A DNA stretch of 64,000 bases from Nitrospirota bacterium. Its GTDB lineage: Bacteria; Nitrospirota; Thermodesulfovibrionia; Thermodesulfovibrionales; UBA6898. The notes under the pieces are model-generated. The model had not been told where the DNA came from. It was given only the letters and a program-made list of their open reading frames with translations, and did not search any database. Of this stretch, positions 36,672 to 46,171 are shown one piece after another. How positions within the stretch are numbered: position 1 is the first letter of the stretch; the number at the start of each line of letters is the position of its first letter. The stretch is taken from assembly GCA_003252075.1 (NCBI GenBank), contig QKDO01000042.1, positions 1 to 64,000 of the forward strand, written 5' to 3'. The translations under genes were made by a program, and so were the position numbers.

Positions 36672-36700
36672 TTGACAGCGAGATACTCTTTCTATATATT
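36672..36700 (+). promoter_or_regulatory. Strong promoter for DUF47-pit
   Basis: TTGACA (36672-36677), 17-bp spacer, TATATT (36695-36700). A near-perfect housekeeping promoter 22 bp upstream of the DUF47 gene, with no Pho-box-like repeats around it. Low-affinity phosphate uptake may therefore be constitutive. Confidence 0.75.
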
Positions 36701-36721
36701 ACTTTGTAGGTAGGTAATGGT

Positions 36722-37339
36722 ATGGGACTTTTTCCAAAAGAAATAGACTTCTTCGAGATCTTCGACAGAGCAGCCCTCAACCTCACGAAGGCCGGTGTGC
36801 TTCTTGTTGCACTTATGGAGAAGTTTGACCGTCTTGAAGAGCGGTCAAAAGAGATCTACGAGGTGGAACAGGAAGGGGACATTCTGACTCACGAGATTAT
36901 GAAGAAGCTGAACAAGACCTTCATAACGCCCATCGACAGGGAGGATCTCTACGCGCTTGCATCGCGGCTCGACGATATCCTCGACCTTATTTGGGGGGCA
37001 GTTGATCGTCTGGTGGTCTTTAAGCTCACAGAAGCCACGAACGAGGCAATTGCGATGTCAAAGGATGTTCTTGCGACAACTGAGGTCCTCCATAAGGCGA
37101 TCCATAAGCTGAAGGAAAAACAGTATACGCATGTGCAGGAATACTGCATCGAAATCAACCGCCTCGAAAACCGCATTGACCGTGACTTCCGGGACGCCCT
37201 CGGTAAACTCTTCGAAGAGATAAAGGACCCGATCCTCATCATCAAGTGGAAAGAAATTTATGAGCATCTTGAAGACGCCTCCGACAAATGTGAAGACGTG
37301 GCGAACATCCTCGAAGCCATTGTCCTGAAGCATGCATGA
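36722..37339 (+). CDS. DUF47 (PhoU-like) phosphate-transport regulator
   Basis: 205 residues, all-helical PhoU-like: FFEIFDRAALNLTKAGVLLVAL, ALASRLDDILDLIWGAVDRL, EHLEDASDKCEDVANILE. DUF47 proteins pair with Pit permeases and probably gate them. Its last 8 nt overlap pit. Confidence 0.92.
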   Translation: MGLFPKEIDFFEIFDRAALNLTKAGVLLVALMEKFDRLEERSKEIYEVEQEGDILTHEIMKKLNKTFITPIDREDLYALASRLDDILDLIWGAVDRLVVFKLTEATNEAIAMSKDVLATTEVLHKAIHKLKEKQYTHVQEYCIEINRLENRIDRDFRDALGKLFEEIKDPILIIKWKEIYEHLEDASDKCEDVANILEAIVLKHA

Positions 37340-38324
37340 AATAGTTATCTTCACCGTTCTTCTTGCGGTCCTCTTTGATATCAGTAACGGCTGGAACGAT
37401 TCGGCCAATGCTATTGCAACTGTCGTTTCCACCCGCGTTCTCTCTCCGTTACAGGCAGTCATGCTCGCCGCAGGCATGAATATCCTGGGCGCCTTTCTGA
37501 CAACGGCAGTGGCCAAGACTATCGGCAAAGGGGTTGTAGATCCCAAGGCGGTGACGGAAATCGTTGTTGCCGCAGCGCTCTTGGCGGGTTTTGCCTGGAA
37601 CTGGGCCATGACGTGGCTGGGTCTTCCCGTCAGTGCTTCCCACGCGCTTGTTGGCGGATTGATCGGTTCAGCCTATGCGCACGGCGGAAGCGCGATTTTG
37701 AACACTGCGGGTATCATCAAGATATTCTCCTCGCTGATCACCTCTCCCATCATCGGACTTATCTTCGGATTTTTCTTCATGAAACTTATCCTCGGGTTCT
37801 TCGGCACCCTTTCGGTGGGCATGATCAACCGGTACTTTGGAAGACTCCAGATTTTTTCCTCGGCGTTCATGGCCTTGAGCCACGGCTCTAACGACGCCCA
37901 GAAGGTCATGGGGATCATAACACTGTCACTCGTCAGCGGCGGTTATCTCCAAAGCGTAGAAGTCCCTTTCTGGGTCATCCTCATCTGCGCTCTTGCCATG
38001 GGGCTCGGTACAGCCTTGGGAGGCTGGAAGGTGATCAAAACAATGGGTGTGAGCATGCTGAAGCTGGAGCCGATTCATGGATTTGCAGCAGAAACGTCGG
38101 CAACGGCGATCATCCTCGGGGCGAGCCAGATGGGTCTTCCGGTAAGCACGACGCATGTCATCTCGACCTGCATTATGGGTGTTGGAGCAACGCAGCGTCT
38201 TTCTGCTGTCCGATGGGGTGTAGCCGGGAAGATCGTGCTCGCCTGGATATTTACCCTCCCGACCTGTGCAGCATTTGCCTGGGGACTCTGCAAGCTCTTG
38301 GCTTTCCTGAACATCGGAACCTGA
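37332..38324 (+). CDS. pit: Inorganic phosphate transporter, PiT family
   Basis: 330 residues, about ten membrane segments, with two inverted PiT signature halves: DISNGWNDSANAIATVVSTRVL at the start and GSNDAQKVMGIITLSL in the middle. VSASHALVGGL and VSTTHVISTCIMGVG are the family loops. Low-affinity, ion-coupled phosphate uptake through the inner membrane. Cotranscribed with DUF47. Confidence 0.95.
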   Translation: MHEIVIFTVLLAVLFDISNGWNDSANAIATVVSTRVLSPLQAVMLAAGMNILGAFLTTAVAKTIGKGVVDPKAVTEIVVAAALLAGFAWNWAMTWLGLPVSASHALVGGLIGSAYAHGGSAILNTAGIIKIFSSLITSPIIGLIFGFFFMKLILGFFGTLSVGMINRYFGRLQIFSSAFMALSHGSNDAQKVMGIITLSLVSGGYLQSVEVPFWVILICALAMGLGTALGGWKVIKTMGVSMLKLEPIHGFAAETSATAIILGASQMGLPVSTTHVISTCIMGVGATQRLSAVRWGVAGKIVLAWIFTLPTCAAFAWGLCKLLAFLNIGT

Positions 38325-38398
38325 ATAGCCTGGCCCTTCGGTTCCGGTAACGTTGCTTCATGCTGTCCCGGCAAACCGCACAGCAGGTTACTGCGCCA

Positions 38399-38884
38399 TC
38401 ACCGCAGCTTCCTGAGCACGGCCTTCAAAATGTCGGCCCGCGATATGATACCAACGAGTTTTTTCTTATCATCGACCACCGGCAGCCTCCGGATCTTCTT
38501 TTCGTCCATAATGCGAACGATTTCGGCAATGTTCGTCTGCGGGCTTGTGGTCAGCACCCGGGAGGTCATGACGTCACCCACAATATCGCCCATCCTGCGC
38601 TCGAGAAACGGCTCCCCCAGCATATGCTTCAGAAGATCCTTGAAGGTATGTTCCTTCCTGACACCAACCACGGAGAGGATGTCTGCCTGGGTAATGATAC
38701 CGACCACCTTCCCCTGCTTGTCCACGACAGGGATTCCGCTGATATTTCTAGTCGCGAGCATATCCGCCACTGCCATGACGCTCTCAAATTTCTGGACAGT
38801 GATGACGTCTTTCGTCATCACATCGTTGACCACCATATCGAACCCCACAGTAGAACGTGCCTGATTGCTGCTCTTTGAACCCAT
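38399..38884 (-). CDS. Tandem CBS-domain protein
   Basis: 161 residues with two CBS motifs: VVNDVMTKDVITVQKFESV, ISGIPVVDKQGKVVGIITQ; then VGDVMTSRVLTTSPQ, IRRLPVVDDKKKLVGIISRADIL. A Bateman module for adenosyl-ligand sensing, stand-alone. Located leftward between the pit and pst units; a phosphate- or energy-sensing role is plausible but unproven. AAAGGAG lies 6 nt before the ATG. Confidence 0.85.
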   Translation of the reverse strand: MGSKSSNQARSTVGFDMVVNDVMTKDVITVQKFESVMAVADMLATRNISGIPVVDKQGKVVGIITQADILSVVGVRKEHTFKDLLKHMLGEPFLERRMGDIVGDVMTSRVLTTSPQTNIAEIVRIMDEKKIRRLPVVDDKKKLVGIISRADILKAVLRKLR

Positions 38885-39353
38885 AATAACTCCTTTACCG
38901 GCGTGATTATTGGTTCTTAGTATAATTGAGCATACAGGACTGATGCAAAACATTTATGCGGCGTCTCGCTGCCCTCAATCAGGCGATAAACTCACCTTAC
39001 GCCCGGACCGCCAGAACAGAAATCTATGCGTGAAAAAGAGAAATTCTCACGTGGCAGCGACAAATAAGGCGAGCACTTCACAGAAATATAACAATCCCGT
39101 AATACGGTAGTAACATAACTGAATGCAGAACATCCTCAGGACTAGTATATGAGAAAGAATAAAGAACCATGATTGATAGCCAGCGTATTATCGTTATTGA
39201 TGACGAACCGGACAACAAAACCAGTATTATTTTTTCGGCTTGAAGAAAAAATAATCGGCTCCACGAAGTTCTGGAGGAAGTTGTTCCCGCAGAGTCCATG
39301 ATACAAAAGGGCTTAATAGCACTCATGGGCAGGAGGTGATACAATTACCATTA
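38885..39353. other. Intergenic stretch with a receiver-domain remnant and hairpin
   Basis: No intact gene. At 39169-39243 (+) an ATG opens a 24-codon frame beginning MIDSQRIIVIDDEPDN, the start of a response-regulator receiver domain, cut off by TGA. Within and after it lies a perfect inverted repeat, ATTATTTTTTC at 39226-39236 and GAAAAAATAAT at 39245-39255. Probably a decayed regulator gene. Confidence 0.5.
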
Positions 39354-39393
39354 TGTAACGAAAGCTTAATTCCGCTGTAACATAGATGTAACA
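39354..39393 (+). promoter_or_regulatory. Phased Pho-box array before pstS
   Basis: TGTAACG at 39354, TGTAACA at 39376 and TGTAACA at 39387, with a weaker CTTAATT at 39365: four 7-bp units each starting 11 bp after the previous one. This matches PhoB half-site spacing. The array ends 7 bp before a TATATT -10 box and would replace the -35 element. Confidence 0.75.
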
Positions 39394-39400
39394 TTCAGGG

Positions 39401-39406
39401 TATATT
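39401..39406 (+). promoter_or_regulatory. -10 box of the pst operon
   Basis: TATATT, 7 bp after the last Pho half-site; no -35 consensus, as expected for a PhoB-activated promoter. Confidence 0.6.
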
Positions 39407-39434
39407 CTAAACAATGTATAACAAAGGAGGGAGT

Positions 39435-40445
39435 ATGAAAACGATTTTCAGATTAGCGTTAGTTGCAGCTTTAGTATTTTCGTTTGGCCAAGCGGGGGCT
39501 GCTCAGATGTTGAACGGCGCAGGCGCAACGTTCCCCTATCCGGTGTATTCAGCGTGGGCGTATGATTATAACAAAGTTACCGGCGTGCAACTGAACTATC
39601 AGTCCATCGGCTCCGGCGGCGGCGTGAAGCAGATCACTGCCAGGACCGTTGATTTTGGGGCTTCTGATGACCCGATGAAGCCGGAAGATCAGGCAAAGGA
39701 AAAACTGCTTCAGTTCCCTGCGGTCATCGGTGGGGTTGTGCCCGTTGCCAACCTGGAGAACGTTAAGCCCGGACAGCTCAAACTTGATGCAGATACGCTC
39801 TGCAAGATCTTTCTCGGTGATATCAAGAAATGGTCTGATGCCAGGGTAACAAAGTTGAATGCGGGGTTAAAACTCCCTGACGGCGAGATCACGGTCGTTT
39901 ATCGCTCTGACGGATCAGGGACTACCGCAATATTTACGAATTATCTTGCTGAGACCTGCCCGGCCTGGAAGGAAAAAGTTGGCGCAGGCAAGGCAGTGAA
40001 GTTTCCTGTGGGCATAGGCGGCAAGGGGAATGAGGGAGTTGCCAATTATGTAAAAAGAACTGCTAATTCAATAGGTTATGTAGAATTTGCCTATGCCAAA
40101 CAGAACAAACTTGACTACACGCAGCTCAAGAACAAGGCGGGGAACTTCGTGGAGCCGGGATTCGCAAGTTTTGAAGATGCCGCCGAAACAGGGGATTTTG
40201 ATGCAAAGAAAGGGTTTTATCTCTGGCTCACCAATGCTCCCGGCAAGCAGTCATGGCCGATAGCCGGCGCGACCTTTATCCTTCTTGCAAGAGAGAAGAC
40301 GGATACCAACAAGCAGACCGTAAAATTCTTTGACTGGGCATTTAATAATGGCGACAATAAGGCAAAAGAGCTTGTCTACGTGCCGCTGCCGAAATCCCTC
40401 AAGGACAAGGTCAGGGCGTACTGGAAGGCAAGCGGCATTCAGTAA
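39435..40445 (+). CDS. pstS: Phosphate-binding protein PstS
   Basis: 336 residues with a signal peptide (FRLALVAALVFSFGQAGAAQ). Mature start MLNGAGATFPYPVYSAW and phosphate-ligand loops (SIGSGGGVKQI, FGASDDPM, YRSDGSGTTAIFTNYL) are PstS hallmarks. Periplasmic high-affinity phosphate capture for PstCAB. ATG at 39435 follows AAAGGAGGG; an ATG at 39414 is in frame but lies too close to the promoter to be likely. Confidence 0.96.
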   Translation: MKTIFRLALVAALVFSFGQAGAAQMLNGAGATFPYPVYSAWAYDYNKVTGVQLNYQSIGSGGGVKQITARTVDFGASDDPMKPEDQAKEKLLQFPAVIGGVVPVANLENVKPGQLKLDADTLCKIFLGDIKKWSDARVTKLNAGLKLPDGEITVVYRSDGSGTTAIFTNYLAETCPAWKEKVGAGKAVKFPVGIGGKGNEGVANYVKRTANSIGYVEFAYAKQNKLDYTQLKNKAGNFVEPGFASFEDAAETGDFDAKKGFYLWLTNAPGKQSWPIAGATFILLAREKTDTNKQTVKFFDWAFNNGDNKAKELVYVPLPKSLKDKVRAYWKASGIQ

Positions 40446-40458
40446 TTATCTGGAAAAA

Positions 40459-40487
40459 GGTCAGGCGAGATGCCTGCCCTTTTTTTG
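40459..40487 (+). terminator. Terminator/attenuator between pstS and pstC
   Basis: GG-T-CAGGC pairs with GCCTG-CC (one bulged T, loop 40467-40471), followed by CT7. Partial termination here would give excess PstS over the membrane complex. Confidence 0.7.
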
Positions 40488-40520
40488 TAAAGGAAACTGA
40501 GAATATAATATGAACGTACT

Positions 40521-41465
40521 ATGGCGATAACCCTGAAAAGAAAGAATCCGGTCGACCTGGTCTTCTCTTTTATCACAGCTCTTGCTTCTGTTACGGTCAT
40601 CATTTTTATCATCGGCATTATCTATGTTCTCATCTCAGAGTCTTCCCTTGCCATCGAAAAATTCGGGATCGTTAAATTTCTCTCTTCAACAGAGTGGAAC
40701 CCGGTGAAGGAAGATTTTGGCGCGCTGACCAACATCTACGGGACGGTTCTCACAACATTTCTTTCGCTGCTCTTCGCCATACCCGTGGCCATCGGGATTG
40801 CGATATTTGTCACAGAGATAGCCCCCAATTTCCTGAAGGGACCGATCGGGGTTGCCATTGAGCTGCTGGCTGCCATTCCGAGCATCATTTACGGCATGTG
40901 GGGGCTTTTCACGCTTTCACCTATCATGAGCAGCTATGTAGAGCCATTCCTGAAAAAAATCACGTCCGGCATACCTCTGGTCAATATACTTTTTCAGGGT
41001 ATGCCTATGGGTATAGACATCCTGACAGCCAGCGTTATCCTGAGCATCATGATCATCCCGTTCACGGCCAGCATAGCGCGGGACTCCTTTAATCTCACTC
41101 CCGATGTTGTCAAGGAATCTGCCTATTCCGTTGGTGCAACTCAGTGGGAGGTCGTGAAAAATGTCATTCTTCCCTACTCGAAGCTCGGCGTCTTCGGGGG
41201 CGTGGTGCTTTCCCTGGGCAGGGCCCTTGGTGAGACCATGGCCGTTGCCTTTGTCCTTGGAAATAACCACAGGATCACGATGTCGCTTCTCGATGCAGCA
41301 GCGACCATAACGGTTACTCTTGCGAATGAATTTGCCGAGGCGGATAATGATGTATACCTGTCCTCGCTGTTCTATCTTGCTCTGGTGCTCTTTGTGATGA
41401 GTTTCATCACCCTCGCCATAGCGAAATTCTTTCTGCTTAAGGCAGAAAGGAAATACTCTCGATGA
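40521..41465 (+). CDS. pstC: Phosphate ABC transporter permease PstC
   Basis: 314 residues, six membrane segments. ABC-permease EAA loop: KESAYSVGATQWEVVKNVILPYS...GRALGETMAVAFVLGN. Forms the inner-membrane channel with PstA. Stop overlaps pstA as ATGA. Confidence 0.95.
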   Translation: MAITLKRKNPVDLVFSFITALASVTVIIFIIGIIYVLISESSLAIEKFGIVKFLSSTEWNPVKEDFGALTNIYGTVLTTFLSLLFAIPVAIGIAIFVTEIAPNFLKGPIGVAIELLAAIPSIIYGMWGLFTLSPIMSSYVEPFLKKITSGIPLVNILFQGMPMGIDILTASVILSIMIIPFTASIARDSFNLTPDVVKESAYSVGATQWEVVKNVILPYSKLGVFGGVVLSLGRALGETMAVAFVLGNNHRITMSLLDAAATITVTLANEFAEADNDVYLSSLFYLALVLFVMSFITLAIAKFFLLKAERKYSR

Positions 41466-42301
41466 CAGCGGTTCAGAAGAGAAAGATAGAAGGCACGATC
41501 GCCCTGACGTTCAGCACCCTTGCAGCATTTATGGGTCTGTTCTGGCTGGTCTTTATCCTGGGGGACGTGATCGTACACGGAATAAAAGCCCTGAATCTGA
41601 GCCTTTTTATCCATGATCCCGCACCTCCGGGAGTTGAGGGAGGAGGGCTGAGAAACGCCTTTGTCGGCCAATTGCTCATAACGATCTGCGCTACGCTGAT
41701 CGGCGTTCCCATTGGCGTGCTCGGCGGCACCTTCCTTGCCGAATATGCACGCGGCAAGAAGATAGCGCGGATTATCAGCATTCTTGCAGATATCATGGTG
41801 AGTGTACCGTCAATCGTCATCGGAACCTTCATCTATGCAGTGCTCGTATTGCCATTGGGGCACTTCAACGGCTGGGCGGGATCCGTTGCCCTGTCCATCA
41901 TCATGATCCCTGTTGTTCTCAGGACGACCGAAGACATGCTCTCACTTGTGCCATGGACATTGCGAGAAGCTGCTTTTGCGCTTGGCGCACCCTATTACAA
42001 GGTCATAACGCAGGTCGTTTACCGCGGGGCTGCGACCGGTATCCTTACCGGCATATTGCTTTCCATAGCCCGGGTGGCAGGAGAGACGGCACCGCTGCTC
42101 TTCACCTCGTTCAATAACTCATTCTTTTCGCTCAATATGAACCAGCCCATATCATCGTTGACCGTGACCATATTTCAATATGCCATGGGCCCCTATGACA
42201 GCTGGCATGAACAGGCATGGGCAGCCGCTTTTGTGATAACGATTTTTATCCTTATCATTACAATACTCGGCAGGCTCATCATCAGGTGGAGGTACCGGTA
42301 G
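41462..42301 (+). CDS. pstA: Phosphate ABC transporter permease PstA
   Basis: 279 residues. EAA loop [19 protein letters not shown] and [17 protein letters not shown] are PstA-typical. Six membrane segments. ATGA overlap with pstC; TAGTG overlap with pstB. Confidence 0.95.
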   Translation: MTAVQKRKIEGTIALTFSTLAAFMGLFWLVFILGDVIVHGIKALNLSLFIHDPAPPGVEGGGLRNAFVGQLLITICATLIGVPIGVLGGTFLAEYARGKKIARIISILADIMVSVPSIVIGTFIYAVLVLPLGHFNGWAGSVALSIIMIPVVLRTTEDMLSLVPWTLREAAFALGAPYYKVITQVVYRGAATGILTGILLSIARVAGETAPLLFTSFNNSFFSLNMNQPISSLTVTIFQYAMGPYDSWHEQAWAAAFVITIFILIITILGRLIIRWRYR

Positions 42302-43065
42302 TGAACGGAACGACAGAGATCGAAGTCAGGGGCCTCAATTTTTACTATTCCGGCAATATCCACGCATTGAAACAGATAAATCTGACCGTGCAGAAGAATT
42401 CGGTCACCGCGCTGATCGGCCCGTCGGGATGCGGCAAGACCACTTTGCTGAGATGCTTTAACCGCATGCATGATCTCTATCCCCGGAACAGATATGAGGG
42501 TGAGATACTGTTTCAGGGGAACAATATCCTTTTAAAAGACGTGGATGTAATAGATCTCAGGAGCCGGGTCGGCATGGTCTTCCAGAAGCCGACACCCTTT
42601 CCCATGAGCATCTTTGATAATATTGCCTACGGGGTTAAGTTAAAAGGCATTAAGAAGAGATCCGATCTTTCCGAGCGGGTAGAAAGGGCTCTGGTCCATG
42701 CTGTCCTGTGGGATGAAGTTAAGGATAAGCTCAATGCAAGCGCCTATGATCTTTCCGGCGGTCAGCAGCAGCGGCTCGTCATTGCCCGAGCGCTTGCGGT
42801 CAACCCTGAGGTGCTGCTCTTTGACGAGCCGACATCCGCACTTGATCCCATATCAACGGCGAAGATAGAGGAACTTACGGCAACGCTAAAAAAAGAGGTT
42901 ACGATCATCATCGTAACGCACAATATGCAGCAGGCGGCGAGGATTTCAGACTGGACAGGATTCATGATGCTGGGAGAATTGATCGAATTTGACAGCACCG
43001 ATAAGATCTTTACTGCGCCGTCGGAGAAACTCACTGAAGACTATGTAACCGGGAGGTTTGGCTGA
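42301..43065 (+). CDS. pstB: Phosphate ABC transporter ATPase PstB
   Basis: 254 residues. Walker [22 protein letters not shown]-loop [13 protein letters not shown] (PstB-specific PTPFPMS), signature [16 protein letters not shown], Walker [15 protein letters not shown]-loop [11 protein letters not shown] start at 42301 overlaps the pstA stop; GTGGAGG lies about 12 nt upstream. Overlaps phoU (TGATG). Confidence 0.96.
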   Translation: MNGTTEIEVRGLNFYYSGNIHALKQINLTVQKNSVTALIGPSGCGKTTLLRCFNRMHDLYPRNRYEGEILFQGNNILLKDVDVIDLRSRVGMVFQKPTPFPMSIFDNIAYGVKLKGIKKRSDLSERVERALVHAVLWDEVKDKLNASAYDLSGGQQQRLVIARALAVNPEVLLFDEPTSALDPISTAKIEELTATLKKEVTIIIVTHNMQQAARISDWTGFMMLGELIEFDSTDKIFTAPSEKLTEDYVTGRFG

Positions 43066-43733
43066 TGACGGTTTTTGATGATGAACTGCAGCATTTGAAG
43101 GAGAAACTGCTCAGGATGGGATCACTGGTCGAGGATGCGGTCAAGAACTCGATCATTGCACTTGTTGACAGGGATAATACGCTTGCGCAGGTGGTCATCG
43201 ACAACGACCGGCTGGTCAATACCCTCGACGTTGAGATCGACGAGGAGTCCATCCGTCTTATTGCATTGAGACAGCCCATGGCTACGAACCTCCGCTTCAT
43301 CACGATGGCCATGAAGATCACGACTGACATGGAGAGGGTGGGCGACCTTGCAGTCAATATTGCCGAAAGGGCGCTGGAGCTGAATACCGAGCCCATGCTC
43401 AAGCCCTATATCGATATTCCGAAGATGCGGGATATCGCCCAGGGGATGATCCGGGATGCCCTGAACGCTTTTGTGAAGAAAGACAAGAAGCTCGCCATGG
43501 ATGTCATCATGAGAGATGATGAGGTCGATGACCTGAAACACGATGTCCTTCAGGAACTGGCGGTCTTCATGGCGCAGGATCCGACAACTGTTTCGCGTGC
43601 CATGAAGATAAGTTTTGTGGCCCAGTACCTGGAACGCATTGCCGACCACGCTACGAATATAGCCGAGATGGTGATCTATTTTGTCGACGGGAAGATCATC
43701 AGGCATATGGCACCGCCTACCGAAGAGAAATAA
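43065..43733 (+). CDS. phoU: Phosphate-signalling protein PhoU
   Basis: 222 residues, two PhoU three-helix repeats: LLRMGSLVEDAVKNSIIAL, RFITMAMKITTDMERVGDLAVNIAERA; then KKLAMDVIMRDDEVDDL, ISFVAQYLERIADHATNIAEMV with the metal-binding acidic/His cluster. Couples PstSCAB state to PhoR. Last gene of the pst operon. Confidence 0.96.
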   Translation: MTVFDDELQHLKEKLLRMGSLVEDAVKNSIIALVDRDNTLAQVVIDNDRLVNTLDVEIDEESIRLIALRQPMATNLRFITMAMKITTDMERVGDLAVNIAERALELNTEPMLKPYIDIPKMRDIAQGMIRDALNAFVKKDKKLAMDVIMRDDEVDDLKHDVLQELAVFMAQDPTTVSRAMKISFVAQYLERIADHATNIAEMVIYFVDGKIIRHMAPPTEEK

Positions 43734-43937
43734 GGGTTGGACTGTTCAGTGGCTGTCAGTGCAAGTCCGCTGTTTTTTACTGCGCGTTCCGCAGTCAGCC
43801 GTGCCGAAGCATGGGACTTTTAGAATGACTGCTCACCAGGTTGCGGACACAACACCTGCTGAGTAATAAAGCGGGATGTACACTCCGTCATAGGTTTTTT
43901 TGAATGTTATTTGACATGAAGCGATATGGCAAAAGGA

Positions 43938-44798
43938 CTAATTACGTGCCTTAACGACCAGTACCGGGCAGGGGGCATATCCGATGACCTTTTCCGCGAC
44001 ACTGCCCATGAGAAGCCGTTTCAGACCTGTCTTTCCATGGGAGCCGATCACAATGGTATCGGCTTTCCCGGTCTCTGCTACGTCTATGATCGCCTGCCAG
44101 GTCTCGGCCTCTTTGACCATGGTGCTGCAAGCGATTCCTGAACTCTCTGCCTGCTGTTTTGCCTTCTTCAGATGGTCTTGTGCCTTTTCAACCAGTCTAT
44201 CCCAAGCCTCAGGAGCTTCGCCGTAAAATTCGGCCGGCACATCGACCACGGATATGATGATCAGCTCTCCGCCATAGGACGAGGCGAAGTCTATGGCCTT
44301 TTCAACTGCTGCCTGGCTGAATCTCGACCCGTCGGTTGCTACAAGGATTTTCTTCCATCCGACTGTTGTTTCGTTCGGAACAACGAGGACGTCCGTGTGG
44401 CTATATCCTATCACGCGGGCTGTTGAGCTGCCGACCAGCGCACGTTCGATCCTGTTCTGTCCCCGCCGTCCCATGACGATCAGATCGAAGTTCTCACCAT
44501 CTGCCAGGTCAACAATCCGTTCGTGAATCTCTCCTTCTTCGCATACTGTTCGCATGATGACCTTAGCCTCTGCAGCAAGGTTTTTTGCCTCGTCAAGTGC
44601 ATCCTCACAGGGTTTGCGCATTGAGGCCATCACATTGCCGACAGAGGTTGAATCAAGGTCTCCAAGATAAGGTGGGATGACCGATACCACGGTCATCCAG
44701 CACTTTTCATATTCTGCCAACTTGAAGGACTCTTTCAGTGCATGCATGCTTGACAGGGAACCATCGATCGCTGCAAGGATCTTCCGGTATCTGCCCAT
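43938..44798 (-). CDS. Universal stress protein, two UspA domains
   Basis: 286 residues, tandem UspA. Each half has the ATP-binding G-x2-G-x9-G-S motif: GRRGQNRIERALVGSS in the first and GSHGKTGLKRLLMGSV in the second. Cytoplasmic, ATP-binding type. Last gene of the leftward operon that begins with the sigma-54 promoter at 46867, 4 nt after the TauE gene. Confidence 0.9.
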   Translation of the reverse strand: MGRYRKILAAIDGSLSSMHALKESFKLAEYEKCWMTVVSVIPPYLGDLDSTSVGNVMASMRKPCEDALDEAKNLAAEAKVIMRTVCEEGEIHERIVDLADGENFDLIVMGRRGQNRIERALVGSSTARVIGYSHTDVLVVPNETTVGWKKILVATDGSRFSQAAVEKAIDFASSYGGELIIISVVDVPAEFYGEAPEAWDRLVEKAQDHLKKAKQQAESSGIACSTMVKEAETWQAIIDVAETGKADTIVIGSHGKTGLKRLLMGSVAEKVIGYAPCPVLVVKARN

Positions 44799-44802
44799 GC
44801 AT

Positions 44803-45891
44803 TTATGCCTTTGAATGAGCCAGTGACTCCTGCCGTGAGAGCTTTTCTTCCCTCCGCCCCTGCCAGATCGCCTTCAGGATAATAAATGCACCGACTCCGA
44901 GCGCGAATGCCATGATACCGAAGCTGACGTTCTTGAGTATTTTAACGGTCATCTCTGTCATCTCGGGTATCACGCCTAGCTGCGAAAGGTATACCGGCAC
45001 CATCAGTCCCCTGCTGAACAGGACGATTACCATGATCACGCCCATAACCATCTTGATCATGAAGGGCTTCACATAGGTTGTACCCATCGCGCCGAGCTGG
45101 ATGCCAAAGAGCGATCCGCCGAGTATGATCATGGCGAGGCGGATATCTACCAGGCCGCTCATGGCATACTTGAACGATCCGCCGAGACCCATGACGAATG
45201 CGATGACCAGCTCTGTAGCAGATGCCATCAGGCTGGGCGCACCCAACACATAGATCATTGCCGGCACGCCGATGAAACCGCCAACCGCAATCGTTGCCGC
45301 GAGCATTCCGGTCGCGAAGCCGAGCGGGATAGTAAAGAGTATGGAGATCCGTGCATTGAGGCTCTTGAAGTACATCATGGTGCCGGGAATGTGGATCGAC
45401 TGTATCCAGCGCGCGAGCTTCGGGACCTGCTCATCATCGTTTGTAGTGCCCGATTTATGTGTCTTCCATGCGTCGCGGAGAACGAAGCCGCCGACAACGC
45501 TCAGGATGATGACAAATGCAATGCTTACGTAGAGGTTGGATCCCGCGTTGCCGAAGTTCTTCTTGATCAATTCCTGGATATGTGCGCCGTACAGAACGCC
45601 CGCCTCCGCCGAAATGCCAATGATGATACCGAGTTTTACATCGACCTGGCCATACTTTGCCCGCTTAAGGGACCCGACGAGGGCCTTGGGGAATTTGTGG
45701 CACATATTGCTGGCGACCGCCATGAGGCCGGGGACGCCGAGAACCATCATGCCCGGGGTCAGAACGAACGCGCCGCCCGAACCGATGAACCCGCTGACAA
45801 GTCCGCCGACAAAGCCGACGAGGAAAAGATAGGTGACGTTAGCGACGTCGAGATGGATAAAACTGGTTACCTGCGCTACTACATCGTGCAT
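44803..45891 (-). CDS. TauE/SafE-family permease
   Basis: 362 residues, eight or nine membrane segments with the internal repeat of sulfite-exporter-type TauE/SafE proteins: FVGGLVSGFIGSGGAFVLTPG and ATIAVGGFIGVPAMIYVLGAP. C-terminal tail charged. Substrate is probably a sulfur-containing or other organic anion; not determined. A paralogue lies at 62330-63259 in a similar gene context. Confidence 0.88.
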   Translation of the reverse strand: MHDVVAQVTSFIHLDVANVTYLFLVGFVGGLVSGFIGSGGAFVLTPGMMVLGVPGLMAVASNMCHKFPKALVGSLKRAKYGQVDVKLGIIIGISAEAGVLYGAHIQELIKKNFGNAGSNLYVSIAFVIILSVVGGFVLRDAWKTHKSGTTNDDEQVPKLARWIQSIHIPGTMMYFKSLNARISILFTIPLGFATGMLAATIAVGGFIGVPAMIYVLGAPSLMASATELVIAFVMGLGGSFKYAMSGLVDIRLAMIILGGSLFGIQLGAMGTTYVKPFMIKMVMGVIMVIVLFSRGLMVPVYLSQLGVIPEMTEMTVKILKNVSFGIMAFALGVGAFIILKAIWQGRREEKLSRQESLAHSKA

Positions 45892-45892
45892 C

Positions 45893-46150
45893 TTACTTTA
45901 CCTCCTTTTTCTTTTTGGATGCCTCGACGCCGAGAACCGTCCAGAAATGACCGGTGAACGAGCCGTGGATGAATGAAAAGATAAATGCCGTCGCGATCGG
46001 GAGGAACGCGTAAAGTCCTCCTTTTGCGAATGTGTTGTTAATAAAGTCCTGGTTGGTCATGAGCGCTACATAGAGCGCGATAGACACTGCCCCTGCCAGA
46101 AGCATCGGCACTACCGGCTTTTTCCGTGCATGCTGTTCCTGTGCTGCCAT
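45893..46150 (-). CDS. Small two-TM membrane protein
   Basis: 85 residues. Two membrane segments (VVPMLLAGAVSIALYVALM and AFLPIATAFIFSFIHGSF) and a lysine-rich tail (EASKKKKEVK). One base separates its stop from the TauE gene start, so it is probably a partner subunit of that permease. No family recognised. AAGGAGG lies before the ATG. Confidence 0.7.
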   Translation of the reverse strand: MAAQEQHARKKPVVPMLLAGAVSIALYVALMTNQDFINNTFAKGGLYAFLPIATAFIFSFIHGSFTGHFWTVLGVEASKKKKEVK

Positions 46151-46171
46151 GAATTCCTCCTTGGTATGATA

